Shown piece by piece: positions 23,643 through 31,924 of a DNA stretch of 55,383 nt. Source of the stretch: Pseudomonas asplenii (GTDB taxonomy: Bacteria > Pseudomonadota > Gammaproteobacteria > Pseudomonadales > Pseudomonadaceae); contig NZ_JSYZ01000054.1 in NCBI RefSeq assembly GCF_001293465.1, forward strand, positions 1-55,383, given 5' to 3'. The position numbers and the translations under genes were made by a program. How positions within the stretch are numbered: position 1 is the stretch's first letter; each line of letters begins with the position of its first letter. The notes under the pieces were generated by a model that worked only from the letters and a program-made list of their open reading frames with translations, made no database searches and had not been told where the DNA came from.

Positions 23643-23864
23643 ATGGATATTGCATCAATCCTTGACAATACGGCTGTTGGGTCAGCATTTACGCTGTCTC
23701 CGCAAAAGCAGAATGTGTCGCTCCAAGATTTTCAATCTGTGGTCCGTGAGGTTCGCCGCCTTCAGAAGGAAGGTTTTGTGTCTGTTGTTAAAGAGCACAG
23801 CGAAAGCTCCTCCGGGCACGATTATGTTGATCTGCTCATAGCCGAAAAGTTAAGAAGTCTGTAA
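23643..23864 (+). CDS. Hypothetical 73-residue protein
   Basis: A small helical protein with GAGGATG upstream of the ATG. It contains FQSVVREVRRLQKEGFVSVV. It is followed by a terminator. Function unknown. Confidence 0.65.
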   Translation: MDIASILDNTAVGSAFTLSPQKQNVSLQDFQSVVREVRRLQKEGFVSVVKEHSESSSGHDYVDLLIAEKLRSL

Positions 23865-23893
23865 TCGACCAGCCTCAAATACGAGTATCAAAC

Positions 23894-23920
23894 AGCCCTG
23901 GCATCCGCCGGGGCTTTTTT
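23894..23920 (+). terminator. Terminator before the scaffold leader
   Basis: AGCCC-GGC paired with GCC-GGGGCT, ending in six T residues, directly upstream of the GGAU hairpin array. Confidence 0.8.
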
Positions 23921-23923
23921 ATG

Positions 23924-23986
23924 GGCGCGACTCCGGATGGATAGCGCCGCACTGGGCCGGATGGCCCGCCGGATGGGCGGATGCCC
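23924..23986 (+). promoter_or_regulatory. Array of GGAU-loop hairpins in the scaffold leader
   Basis: Hairpins expose GGAT loops: GGCGC...TCC-GGAT-GGA...GCGCC (23924-23948), GGGCC-GGAT-GGCCC (23954-23967), CCGCC-GGATG-GGCGG (23966-23980) and GGGC-GGAT-GCCC (23975-23986). They end just before the scaffold ribosome site (GGAG). GGA in a hairpin loop is the binding signature of CsrA/RsmA translational regulators; that link is inference. Confidence 0.5.
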
Positions 23987-23998
23987 GGAGATGAACCA

Positions 23999-24787
23999 AT
24001 GAAACTGAAATTCGACGAACAAGGTCATGTGGTTGTGCAGGATGGTAAGCCGGTCTACACGCACGATGATGGTAAGGACGTGGCGTTTGACGCGCCGTCG
24101 GCCGTATCCAAGATCACTGCGCTGAACGCCGAAGCCAAAGGGCACCGCGAAGCCAAAGAAGCCGCCGAGGCTCGCGCCAAAGCATTCGAAGGCATCGACG
24201 ATCCTGAAAAGGCCCGTGCCGCACTGGCAACTGTCGCGAACCTCGACGCTGGGCAGCTGGTACAGGCCGGCAAGGTGGATGAAATCAAGCAAGCTGCCAT
24301 CGCGGCCACTGAGGAGAAGTTCAAGGCGCAGGTGTCCACGCTTACTGAACAGATCAAGACCGTCACCGCGGAGCGCGACACTACCACCGGGATTCTCTAC
24401 CAAGAGAAGATCGGGAGCGCCTTCGGCCGATCCAAGTTCGTCACCGACAAAATCGCCGTTCCACCCGACATGCTGCAAAACACCTTCGGCAAGGCTTTCA
24501 AGGTCGAGGAGGGCAAGGTTGTGGCCTATGGCGACGATGGCAACAAGATCTACAGTCGCGCGCGCCCTGGCGAGCTGGCTGACTTCGACGAGGCGCTGGA
24601 AGCCCTGGTCGAGCGCTATCCGTACCGCGACAACATTCTCAAGGGTTCCGGCGCCAATGGCGGCGGTGCTCCGAACAATGGCGGCAAGGGCGGCGACAAG
24701 AAAACCCTTCCCCGAGCTGCGTTTGATGCGCTTGATCCTGCCGCTAAGGCCGATCATGCGCGCAATGGCGGCACGGTTACTGACTGA
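23999..24787 (+). CDS. Head scaffolding protein
   Basis: A 262-residue highly charged protein with a long central helix (ALNAEAKGHREAKEAAEARA and TEEKFKAQVSTLTEQIKTVT) and a Gly/Asn-rich hinge near 225-238, preceding the coat gene. It matches phage scaffolds that template coat assembly. The start at 23999 is set by GGAG upstream. Confidence 0.8.
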   Translation: MKLKFDEQGHVVVQDGKPVYTHDDGKDVAFDAPSAVSKITALNAEAKGHREAKEAAEARAKAFEGIDDPEKARAALATVANLDAGQLVQAGKVDEIKQAAIAATEEKFKAQVSTLTEQIKTVTAERDTTTGILYQEKIGSAFGRSKFVTDKIAVPPDMLQNTFGKAFKVEEGKVVAYGDDGNKIYSRARPGELADFDEALEALVERYPYRDNILKGSGANGGGAPNNGGKGGDKKTLPRAAFDALDPAAKADHARNGGTVTD

Positions 24788-24823
24788 CCAAAGCCGCCGG
24801 GTGTTGCCCGGCAAGTAATCAAT

Positions 24824-24847
24824 GCCCGCCACTGAGCGGGCTTTTTT
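24824..24847 (+). terminator. Hairpin terminator between scaffold and coat genes
   Basis: GCCCGC and GCGGGC arms followed by six T residues. It may trim or attenuate read-through between scaffold and coat. Confidence 0.75.
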
Positions 24848-24862
24848 GTGGAGAAAGCCAAA

Positions 24863-26011
24863 ATGGCGAGCACCCTCAACGGCCTTGTGCCGGACCTGTA
24901 CGAAGCACTGGACGTTATTTCGCGAGAGCTGACAGGCTTCATTCCAGCGGTATCCCGTGATTCGTCTGTTGCTCGAGCTGCTATCGGCCAGGATGTACTG
25001 GTTCCGATCACCAGCGCAGAAGCTGCTGCTGACAACATCCCAGGAGTGACCGCACCAGACACTGGTGATACCGCAGTCGACAACGTCGCCGTGGCCATCA
25101 CCAAGAGCAAGCATGTTCCGGTTCGCTGGAATGGCGAGCAAACCAAGGGCCTGCAAAATGCTGGTACCTTCTCGTCGATCCAGGCTGATCGCTTCTACCA
25201 GGCGATGCGCACGCTGGTTAACGAAATCGAGAAGGATCTCTGGCTCGAGGCTTATCGCAACGCCTCCCGTGCGTTCGGTACTGCGGGTACCACGCCTTTC
25301 GGCACGGCGGCTGACCTGTCCGACTTCGCTGGCGTGCTGGGCATCCTGGAGCAGAATGGCGCGCCCACCAACGACCTGCAACTGGTCCTGGGCCACTCGG
25401 CCATTGGCAACATGCGTGGCAAGCAATCCGGCCTGTTCAAGGTCAACGAGGCCGGCTCCAGCGACATGCTGCGCAACGGCATGACTGATCGCATCATGAA
25501 CATGGCAATCCGTCATTCCCACCAGGTGGGCCGGCACGTCAAAGGTACTGGCGCCGCGTACGTGACCAACGGCGCTAACGCTGTAGGTGCGACCAGCATC
25601 GCTTTGGCGACCGGCTCTGGCACTGTCCTGGCTGGTGATATCGCCACCTTCGCGGCTGACAGCGATAACAAGTACGTCGTCGGCACCGGTGTTGCGGCCC
25701 CGGGTACCATCACCCTGAACAAACCCGGCTCGCAGATCGTCATCCCGACCGGTAACGCCCTGACCCTGGGCAGTTCGTACACCGCGAACGTTGCGTTTGC
25801 CCGCTCGGCGATCGTGCTGGCCACCCGTGCTCCCGCAATGCCTGAGGGCGGTGACTCGGCGGACGACGTGATCACCATCACCGACCCACTGACCGGCCTG
25901 TCGTTCGAGATCGCGGTTTACCGCCAGTTCCTGCAAACGGCCTACCACGTCCGTCTGGCATGGGGCTGCCGCGCGATCAAGGATGAGCATATCGGCCTGC
26001 TGCTCGGCTAA
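24863..26011 (+). CDS. Major coat protein (P22 gp5-like)
   Basis: A 382-residue HK97-fold coat protein of the P22 family: LNGLVPDLYEALDVISRELT at the N-terminus, AITKSKHVPVRWNGEQTKGL, and an inserted beta domain (about 230-300) followed by VAFARSAIVLATRAPAMP. It forms the icosahedral shell around the scaffold. GGAGAAAG precedes the start. Confidence 0.92.
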   Translation: MASTLNGLVPDLYEALDVISRELTGFIPAVSRDSSVARAAIGQDVLVPITSAEAAADNIPGVTAPDTGDTAVDNVAVAITKSKHVPVRWNGEQTKGLQNAGTFSSIQADRFYQAMRTLVNEIEKDLWLEAYRNASRAFGTAGTTPFGTAADLSDFAGVLGILEQNGAPTNDLQLVLGHSAIGNMRGKQSGLFKVNEAGSSDMLRNGMTDRIMNMAIRHSHQVGRHVKGTGAAYVTNGANAVGATSIALATGSGTVLAGDIATFAADSDNKYVVGTGVAAPGTITLNKPGSQIVIPTGNALTLGSSYTANVAFARSAIVLATRAPAMPEGGDSADDVITITDPLTGLSFEIAVYRQFLQTAYHVRLAWGCRAIKDEHIGLLLG

Positions 26012-26068
26012 CTCAACCACAACGACAGCCAGGGGCTTCGGCCTCTGCGTTGTTTCTGGAGAATGACA

Positions 26069-26404
26069 ATGGCTGGACTGACGAAAGAACAGAAGGCGGC
26101 AAAGGCGCTGCTGGCCAAGGCTATCGAGCTCAGTGGCTTGAGTACGGAGGCTTTTGAAGCCCTGGGCGAGCTGGAGCGTGCCGACTGGAGCAAAAGCGCG
26201 CAGGACGCGATTGATCTGGCGGCTGCAGACGCTCAACGCATTATGGATGAAACTGCAGCGGCGAAGCCGAAAGGTAAGCCTGACGCAGAAGGCGATGAGC
26301 CGGATTACACCGGCTTGGTGAAGGTTGAGCAGGGCGGGGAGGAGCTGCACGTTCATCCTTCTTGCTTGGATGACCACAAGCGACTCGGCTGGAAAGAGGT
26401 CTGA
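26069..26404 (+). CDS. Hypothetical head-region protein
   Basis: A 111-residue protein: a helical N-terminus (EQKAAKALLAKAIELSGL), a Lys/Pro linker and a small C-terminal beta part (LHVHPSCLDDHKRLGW). It lies between coat and connector genes. Possibly a head accessory protein. Confidence 0.65.
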   Translation: MAGLTKEQKAAKALLAKAIELSGLSTEAFEALGELERADWSKSAQDAIDLAAADAQRIMDETAAAKPKGKPDAEGDEPDYTGLVKVEQGGEELHVHPSCLDDHKRLGWKEV

Positions 26405-26405
26405 T

Positions 26406-26900
26406 ATGGCTTTGGTGATTGAGAACGGCAAGGTGGTGCCAGGCGCCGACAGCTTCGCAACGGCAGCCGAACTGGTCACCTATGCCACGAACTTCGGAAA
26501 GGTCATTCCAGTGGACGAAGTAGCGCAGGAATCCCTGCTGCGTCGCGCGGCCTTGCAAATGGATGCGATGCCATGGAAGGGCAAGCCTGTGAACCGTGAT
26601 CAGGCGCTGGCCTGGCCTCGGGTTGAGGTCAAGCGTCAGGGGTGGGTGCTGCGCTCCGACGAAATCCCGCCGCAGATCAAGGCCGGCCAGATGGCCTTGG
26701 CCGCCGAAATCCATGCCGATGATCTGATCGCACCCGAAACCAAAACCGGGGCCGTTGTTTCCGAAACGGTTGGGCCGATCAGCACCACGTTTGCTGTCGC
26801 CAGCACGTCGGTGAGCAAGCCGGCGGCAACCCGGCAGTCGTATGCCCAGTTCGCTGGATTGCTGGAGTCCTCAAGTCAGGTCAGCCTGGTACGCAGCTAA
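26406..26900 (+). CDS. Head-tail connector, DnaT-like family
   Basis: A 164-residue protein with SFATAAELVTYATNFG and an RRAALQMDAMPWKGKPVNRD segment, the pattern of the so-called DnaT-like ssDNA-binding family that behaves as a head completion adaptor in phages. The family name reflects weak similarity; position supports an adaptor role. Confidence 0.75.
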   Translation: MALVIENGKVVPGADSFATAAELVTYATNFGKVIPVDEVAQESLLRRAALQMDAMPWKGKPVNRDQALAWPRVEVKRQGWVLRSDEIPPQIKAGQMALAAEIHADDLIAPETKTGAVVSETVGPISTTFAVASTSVSKPAATRQSYAQFAGLLESSSQVSLVRS

Positions 26901-27289
26901 TGACAGATATCTATGATCGGGCCAAGGCGAGCGCCGCACGGGTGTTGGCGCCGCGCTCAAGGGGCGGCAAGGGGTTAGAGCTCTCTTTGATTCGGGTAAC
27001 GACCGGCGAGTACGACCCTGGGATCGGTGGCAGCACTGTTACAACTGAGCAGTTCGACGGCTCAGGGCTTCGCCAAAACTATCGCCTACAGGACATCGAC
27101 GGCGCCCTGATCAAACAGGGCGACGTCAAGATCCTGATCTCCCCAGTGCTACTGAATGGCGTAGACATGCCCCAGCCGGTGACGCTGGACAAGATCACCT
27201 TCGACGGCGAAACCTACACGGTTCAGCACGTTGATCCCTGGGACTACGCCGGCGTAGCCGTCGGCTTCAGTGTGCAGGCCCGAAAATGA
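26900..27289 (+). CDS. Head closure / stopper-like protein
   Basis: A 129-residue beta-rich protein with YDRAKASAARVLAPRSRGGK and KITFDGETYTVQHVDPWDYA. It overlaps the adaptor stop and precedes the HK97 gp10-like gene, the usual stopper position. Confidence 0.7.
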   Translation: MTDIYDRAKASAARVLAPRSRGGKGLELSLIRVTTGEYDPGIGGSTVTTEQFDGSGLRQNYRLQDIDGALIKQGDVKILISPVLLNGVDMPQPVTLDKITFDGETYTVQHVDPWDYAGVAVGFSVQARK

Positions 27290-27921
27290 GCTTCAGCCTG
27301 GACATCAGGGAGTTCGCCGAAAAAACCAAGGGGAACATCGAGGAAATCGTTAAAAAGGTCTCGATTGACCTGCTTAGCTCTGTTGTCGATCGCTCTCCCG
27401 TAGGCAATCCGGAGCTTTGGGCGGCCAACCTGGCCTATCGCGAAAAGAACACTCGTGCCGCAGATGATTACGACTTCAAGGTCGGAGTGCGTAACACAAT
27501 CATCAATCTGACCGAGTCGAATTTTACTAAGTCTGGACGGCTGAGGAGGGGTGTGAAGTACGCCAAGCCTTTGACCAAGGCTGAGCGTATCCAGAACTTC
27601 GACGTCAACGGACTGGTCGCTGGAAAGGACTATGTAGGTGGGCGTTTCAGAGGGAACTGGCAGGTTTCTTTCGATACAGCAATCACTGGCGCCATTGATC
27701 GTGTCGACCCTGGAGGGAATGCGACAAGGGATGCAGGTGCAGCCCTTATTCAGACCTTCACCATTGGCAAGGGGACGATTTGGATCATGAACAATCTTCC
27801 GTATGGACCAAGACTTGAATACGAGGCTTGGTCCAACCAGGCTCCCGCGGGAATGGTGCGTATTTCCGTTACGGAGTTCCAAGCTTTCGTCAATCGAGCA
27901 GTAGCAGGGCTGGAAAAATGA
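27286..27921 (+). CDS. Tail completion protein (HK97 gp10-like)
   Basis: A 211-residue protein with VVDRSPVGNPELW, RGNWQVSFDT and IWIMNNLPYGPRLEYEAWS, the HK97 gp10 family motifs. It helps join the head to the tail. ATGA overlap with its upstream neighbour. Confidence 0.85.
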   Translation: MSFSLDIREFAEKTKGNIEEIVKKVSIDLLSSVVDRSPVGNPELWAANLAYREKNTRAADDYDFKVGVRNTIINLTESNFTKSGRLRRGVKYAKPLTKAERIQNFDVNGLVAGKDYVGGRFRGNWQVSFDTAITGAIDRVDPGGNATRDAGAALIQTFTIGKGTIWIMNNLPYGPRLEYEAWSNQAPAGMVRISVTEFQAFVNRAVAGLEK

Positions 27922-28337
27922 GCGATACCCTGATCAGGGCAGCATTCGAGACTCGGCTTGCGAGTTGGGCGAGCACACGGTCACCTGTGCTGCCGGTTGC
28001 ATACGAGGATGTGTCATTCGAGCCTCCGAGCGACGGCTCTGCTTATCTCAAGGCGTTTTTGATGCCTGCCAGCACCGGCAGCGAGGATCTCGCCGGCGCT
28101 CATAGTGTCTTCCTGGGAGTGTTTCAGGTAAGCATCGTTACTCAGGCGGGGCAGGGCCGGGGCATTGCATCCCGAATCGCCGATGAGCTGCGTGAGTTGT
28201 TCCCAAACAATCTCGGCCTGCAGTCGGGGGGCTTGACTGTATATGTCCGGACGCCTCTCGCGACAGCCCCGTCATTGGCGGGCGATACCACCACCACGTT
28301 ACCTACATCGTTTCAGTACCGCGCAGACACCATTTAA
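27918..28337 (+). CDS. Tail terminator-like protein (DUF4128)
   Basis: A 139-residue protein of DUF4128, related in fold and position to lambda gpU: YLKAFLMPAST, VFQVSIVTQAGQGRG and IADELRELFPNNL. It caps the tail tube. ATGA overlap with the upstream gene. Confidence 0.8.
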   Translation: MSDTLIRAAFETRLASWASTRSPVLPVAYEDVSFEPPSDGSAYLKAFLMPASTGSEDLAGAHSVFLGVFQVSIVTQAGQGRGIASRIADELRELFPNNLGLQSGGLTVYVRTPLATAPSLAGDTTTTLPTSFQYRADTI

Positions 28338-28359
28338 CCCGCCCATTGGGCAGCCCATG

Positions 28360-28384
28360 AACCCCGCCGAGTGCGGGGTTTGTC
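28360..28384 (+). terminator. Hairpin between tail terminator and tube genes
   Basis: AACCCCGC and GCGGGGTT arms with a short T-rich tail; a partial terminator or processing site. Confidence 0.6.
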
Positions 28385-28408
28385 ATTTCTGAGAAGAGGA
28401 ACAACCCA

Positions 28409-29059
28409 ATGGCTTTCAACCTACCCAATGGTTCGATCATGGAGATCGCAGCCACTATCAGTGCCGCCAAGACTGTAACAGCCATCAGCAATGCCAAGCC
28501 CGCAGTCGCGACTGCTGCGGCACACGGACTTGCCGAAGGCGACATCATTGTCGTCTCATCCGGTTGGACCCGCCTGAACGACAAGGTGGTGCGTGTGGCT
28601 GACATCCAGAGCGGCAGTTTTGCGCTGGAAGGTATCGACACCACCAAGACCACTGTTTACACCCCCGATGCCGGTGCTGGATCGGTTCGAGAGGTTACTG
28701 GTTGGGCGCAGATCAGCCAGATCACCGAAGTCGCCTCCAGCGGCGGTGAACAGCAGTTCGCAACTTTCGGCTTCCTGGAGGAAGACGAGGATCGCCAGTT
28801 GCCGACCACCAAGTCGCCTACCAGCATGACCATCACCGTGGCTGACGACCCATTGCTGCCGTACGTGCCGCTGTGCGAGACTGCTGACGAGGACCGTTCC
28901 CCGCGCGTTGTGAGACTCACCCTGCCGAATGGCTCGGCCATCTACTACAACGCTTATGTGTCGATCACTTCGACCCCGACGTTGTCCCGAAACAACATCA
29001 TGACCCGGGTCATTACGCTGTCGCTAGCCTCGCGCCCGACTCGCTACCAGGCGGTGTAA
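28409..29059 (+). CDS. Major tail tube protein
   Basis: A 216-residue protein like lambda gpV-type tube subunits: VSSGWTRLNDKVVRVADI, EVTGWAQISQITEVASSGGE and KSPTSMTITVADDP. It polymerises into the non-contractile tail tube. GAAGAGG lies upstream of the ATG. Confidence 0.88.
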   Translation: MAFNLPNGSIMEIAATISAAKTVTAISNAKPAVATAAAHGLAEGDIIVVSSGWTRLNDKVVRVADIQSGSFALEGIDTTKTTVYTPDAGAGSVREVTGWAQISQITEVASSGGEQQFATFGFLEEDEDRQLPTTKSPTSMTITVADDPLLPYVPLCETADEDRSPRVVRLTLPNGSAIYYNAYVSITSTPTLSRNNIMTRVITLSLASRPTRYQAV

Positions 29060-29062
29060 ACC

Positions 29063-29443
29063 ATGGCCAAGTTCAAACTGATTCAGAAGCCCACCTTCAA
29101 GGCTCCGGTGATGATCGGGCGCGCCGGCTATGATGCCGAGAAGGTCGTGTTCGAGTTCAAGTACCTGGATCGAACTGCTTTGGCCGATCTGTATACCAAC
29201 TGGAACGAGCGGCACGAAGATCTGAGCAAGCAGATCGGTGAAATGGACCTGAAGGCCTTCACCGCGGCTCAGATCGACCTGCAGGCCGATCAACTGTTGG
29301 CGGTGGTTGTCGGGTGGGACATTGAAGAAAAGTTCACGCCTGAAAACGTGCGCATTCTCGTCAATTCGATAAGTTCGGCGCCGAAAGCGGTGCTTGATGC
29401 CTACGCCGAAGCCTTCAACGAGGCTCGCCAGGGAAACTCCTAA
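29063..29443 (+). CDS. Tail assembly chaperone (G-like)
   Basis: A 126-residue protein: MIGRAGYDAEKVVFEFKYLD and LLAVVVGWDIEEKFTPENVR. It is the upstream product of the tail-chaperone pair that wraps the tape measure during assembly. A slippery GGGAAAC at 29431-29437 in the correct phase allows a -1 fusion with the next frame. Confidence 0.85.
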   Translation: MAKFKLIQKPTFKAPVMIGRAGYDAEKVVFEFKYLDRTALADLYTNWNERHEDLSKQIGEMDLKAFTAAQIDLQADQLLAVVVGWDIEEKFTPENVRILVNSISSAPKAVLDAYAEAFNEARQGNS

Positions 29444-29754
29444 GCGCTGCCCGCGTACTATACGAGCCGAAACCGTCAGATGCAGAGTTGATGGCGTTCG
29501 GCTTGTCGCGCCTGGATGTTCCCGATAAGGAACTCGGCATTTGGCCTGACAACTGGGACTCGCTGAGAGTTTTCGAGGCCTTGAGCACCCAGTGGCGAAC
29601 AGGCGCGTTCGGCGCAACAGGCCTGGACTACACCGCAATACCTGCCACCGCCTCGATGCTCGGCATCAAGCGCAGTGAGCTCCCCGATATTTTTCCCGAT
29701 ATCCGCATCATGGAAATCGAGGCCCTGGCCGTGATGGCCGAGGCGACTGGGTAG
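29063..29754 (+). CDS. Tail assembly chaperone fusion (GT-like) by -1 frameshift
   Basis: A ribosome slip at G-GGA-AAC (29431-29437) moves to the -1 frame, which is open through the zero-frame stop at 29441 and reads LLSAARVLYEPKPSDAELMA then the DUF1799-like part FGLSRLDVPDKELGIWPDNW. The fusion would be about 230 residues. The downstream frame has only a TTG/ATG start with no ribosome site, which supports fusion. Confidence 0.85.
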
Positions 29755-29759
29755 CGCGC

Positions 29760-30311
29760 TTATGCGGAAGCGCTTTTTTTCTCATTGAAATCAAACGTGC
29801 AAAGGAAGTTATGGACCCATGAAATCAGTGATTTATGATCCTGAGCGGTCTGAGCGCGAGGGTAAATCGTTATCAGATATTGCGGCTCTTTTCCACGGAA
29901 GGAAAATGCCCGATATGCCCATTCCACATTACCTCGAAGTGCACCCGCCAAGCCGGGGTAAGCCGCGCAGTGCTCCTGATTCCAGTCGAGCCACCGCGAA
30001 TAGATCGACTTGATCTTTTCCTCGTTACGCGCAATGAGAGCGTCACGTGGAGTGAACTCAACATAGGTGTAGTAGCGCCCGTCGGCGTCTCCCGAAATGC
30101 ATCCTAGCGTCATAAATGCCCGGCCTGGCTTGTTCATGGAGATCAGCAGATCCCGTAAACCATTCTCCTCCGTTGCTTCATGGATGAGCTCGATCTGTTC
30201 CGGATTAGCAACGAGATCGATACCGCCATTATTCCGGTCCCCGTTCACGGAAAGCTCTACTGGGCGAAATGGCCATACCGAATAACCGTCTGAATCGATA
30301 TCTTTTTTCAT
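29760..30311 (-). CDS. Cargo protein A1, paralogue of the gene at 43597-44142
   Basis: A 183-residue soluble protein: MKKDIDSDGYSVWPFRPVEL, NPEQIELIHEATEENGL and FSFRGKEPQYLITIYPRAQ. The same blocks occur in the second copy 13 kb away. The start at 30311 has AGGAGG eleven bases upstream. It is transcribed against the tail operon and ends six bases from the chaperone stop. Function unknown; lysogenic or late-independent expression is likely. Confidence 0.75.
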   Translation of the reverse strand: MKKDIDSDGYSVWPFRPVELSVNGDRNNGGIDLVANPEQIELIHEATEENGLRDLLISMNKPGRAFMTLGCISGDADGRYYTYVEFTPRDALIARNEEKIKSIYSRWLDWNQEHCAAYPGLAGALRGNVEWAYRAFSFRGKEPQYLITIYPRAQTAQDHKSLISWVHNFLCTFDFNEKKSASA

Positions 30312-30402
30312 GTGTTGCAAGACCTCCTAGGTCATCGTGCCCCAGTCCTTGGGCTTGCAGGCGAAGGACTGGGGAATCCTTGCGTTAAGCCGACCCAGAT
30401 AT

Positions 30403-30639
30403 CTAGATGGCAATGCCGCTAGCAAAATTCTCGATCAGTTGTGAGAACTCTGTGTCCGCAGTGGTATTTTGAATAGTGAAAGCGAAGGTCGTTTTGTCTT
30501 TCTCGGAGTAATGGATGTTCAGCATCACTTCGTTAACATTATATTGAACGCCATACTGAATGGCCTTCTCGCTCTTGAAACCCTTGTGGGACTTGATGTA
30601 GTTCACGAGCTGTAGCTCATGCTCACGCTTTATACGCAT
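30403..30639 (-). CDS. Hypothetical 78-residue protein
   Basis: A small protein (HELQLVNYIKSHKGFKSEKA, NIHYSEKDKTTFAFTIQN) on the same strand as cargo A1, with AGGT upstream of ATG. Its AT-richer sequence suggests acquisition. Function unknown. Confidence 0.6.
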   Translation of the reverse strand: MRIKREHELQLVNYIKSHKGFKSEKAIQYGVQYNVNEVMLNIHYSEKDKTTFAFTIQNTTADTEFSQLIENFASGIAI

Positions 30640-30687
30640 TTTATTGATTACCTGTGATAGACATGCCAGGCGGTTGCCTGGTGGCTG

Positions 30688-30768
30688 AAGGCTACTACTC
30701 TTGACTATGCTCCCTCTACTGTCATTCCATCCATGCTGGATGCCCAGCCAGGGTCGACTTTAGTCGAC
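30688..30768. promoter_or_regulatory. Conserved cargo-unit block, copy 1
   Basis: About 81 bases from AAGGCTACTA to AGTCGAC that align with 44173-44254, including an exact shared run GCTGGATGCCCAGCCAG. It lies between divergent genes in both places, so a bidirectional promoter or mobilisation end is likely. GCTGG-ATGC-CCAGC can form a hairpin. Confidence 0.6.
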
Positions 30769-30845
30769 GTTGATAGGCAACACATGAGGCGCTAGATTCG
30801 TCTCGGCGATTGAGCCAATGCTCAATGCCAAACAAGGAAGAAATA

Positions 30846-31025
30846 ATGGTTAACAAGGTAAAAGACGAGGCCGAGCTGCAGGCGTGGGATCAATATGCTG
30901 CCGCAGCCATTGCCACGGCTTACAACTCTGTGCACGGTCGCGACGCGCGTGACTTCGTATTGAAAGCTACGCAAAGAGCTGCGGAAATTGCAGATGCGCT
31001 GATTGAAGAGCGCCGTAAGCGGTAA
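30846..31025 (+). CDS. 59-residue helical protein
   Basis: A small helical protein (LQAWDQYAAAAIATAYNSVH, ATQRAAEIADALIEERRKR) starting after AAGGAAG, divergent from cargo A1. It has its own terminator at 31041. Function unknown. Confidence 0.65.
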   Translation: MVNKVKDEAELQAWDQYAAAAIATAYNSVHGRDARDFVLKATQRAAEIADALIEERRKR

Positions 31026-31040
31026 AGATATGTGACTTAG

Positions 31041-31065
31041 AGCCCAGCCCGTGCTGGGCTTTTTG
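31041..31065 (+). terminator. Terminator of the 59-residue gene
   Basis: AGCCCAGC and GCTGGGCT arms followed by five T residues. Confidence 0.85.
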
Positions 31066-31085
31066 CTTCTGCTAAAAACTCGCGT

Positions 31086-31379
31086 TTAGTCAGGTGTCAT
31101 TATTCGAGCTACTTCGCACAGACTAAATAAGTAGTTCGCCAGGGCTTCAGGCTCTAGATCGATTTGGTCAGCCACCATCTCCAGTCGACAGCAATCCCAC
31201 TCTGAAATGGCTGGGTACGAAGAGAGAAGTAGGGTGCAGACTCGGTTGCTGTCAACTCCAGTGTCTTCGAAGGCGGCATGAATAGCCATCCGTGCCCCGA
31301 ATAGATCGTCGGGGTCGCGACGTCCATCGCTTGCGGCTTGGCGCAGCAAGCCGGCTCGTTCCTGAGCTGATTTTGGCAT
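31086..31379 (-). CDS. Hypothetical 97-residue protein
   Basis: A helical acidic protein with AAFEDTGVDSNRVCTLLLSS and a C-terminal EPEALANYLFSLCEVARI. AAGGA upstream of the ATG. Minus-strand cargo; function unknown. Confidence 0.6.
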   Translation of the reverse strand: MPKSAQERAGLLRQAASDGRRDPDDLFGARMAIHAAFEDTGVDSNRVCTLLLSSYPAISEWDCCRLEMVADQIDLEPEALANYLFSLCEVARIMTPD

Positions 31380-31397
31380 CCGTTGATCCTTGCGGAT

Positions 31398-31425
31398 AAA
31401 AAGCCTAGCGTTTGGCCGGGCTAGG
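31398..31425 (-). terminator. Terminator after the repressor-linked minus genes
   Basis: CCTAGC and GCTAGG arms with five T residues on the minus strand, just after the stop at 31428. Confidence 0.65.
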
Positions 31426-31427
31426 GT

Positions 31428-31715
31428 TTACTCGTAAGCAGACTCGAGCGTGTTCATTTCGCCGTAGGCCCACACTCGATGTGCTTCTGCTGTGTGTCCG
31501 TTAGTTTCGTCAAAGCCGAGGGCTGCGGCAGCGTGCCAGCGCACACCGAAGGCTTTCTCCTTGGCATAACCGTTGAGCTGTTCATCGTTATCGAGGTCCT
31601 GCACCAGGCCTTGAATGGCGGCGAATAGGGCTGCGCGCTCAAAAATGGTTTTCGCGTTCTTGATTTCGTCGACAAGCTCTCGAAGGGCTTCGACGCGGGC
31701 TTTGATGTGGCTCAT
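31428..31715 (-). CDS. Hypothetical 95-residue protein in the repressor operon
   Basis: A helical protein (LRELVDEIKNAKTIFERAAL, VRWHAAAALGFDETNGH) coupled by ATGA to the upstream 70-residue gene. It is probably cotranscribed with the HTH repressor. Function unknown. Confidence 0.6.
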   Translation of the reverse strand: MSHIKARVEALRELVDEIKNAKTIFERAALFAAIQGLVQDLDNDEQLNGYAKEKAFGVRWHAAAALGFDETNGHTAEAHRVWAYGEMNTLESAYE

Positions 31716-31924
31716 CGCTCGCTCCAGTAGATGAAGGTCACCTGGACCTTGGCGTCCTTGACCTTGTCTCCGTCGAGAATCCGGAGCGCGTGACGTGGTG
31801 GATTCACGCTCACGGACACCAGGTTTTCCTCAGTTATACCGAATTCGGAAGCTCGTTCGTTGAACTCTTGCAGGATTTCGTCAACGCTCAGTCCGATAAC
31901 TTCGTGGCTTCGCAGCTTTCGCAT
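31712..31924 (-). CDS. Hypothetical 70-residue protein in the repressor operon
   Basis: A small protein: IGLSVDEILQEFNERASEFG and a beta-strand tail VQVTFIYWSE. It overlaps the repressor gene by 37 bases. Function unknown. Confidence 0.6.
   Translation of the reverse strand: MRKLRSHEVIGLSVDEILQEFNERASEFGITEENLVSVSVNPPRHALRILDGDKVKDAKVQVTFIYWSER

Noticed and set aside
23888..26479. Long (863-codon) minus-strand open frame
   Set aside because: It lies antisense to the scaffold and coat genes, has no family motifs, no ribosome site, and arises from GC-rich codon use on the other strand.
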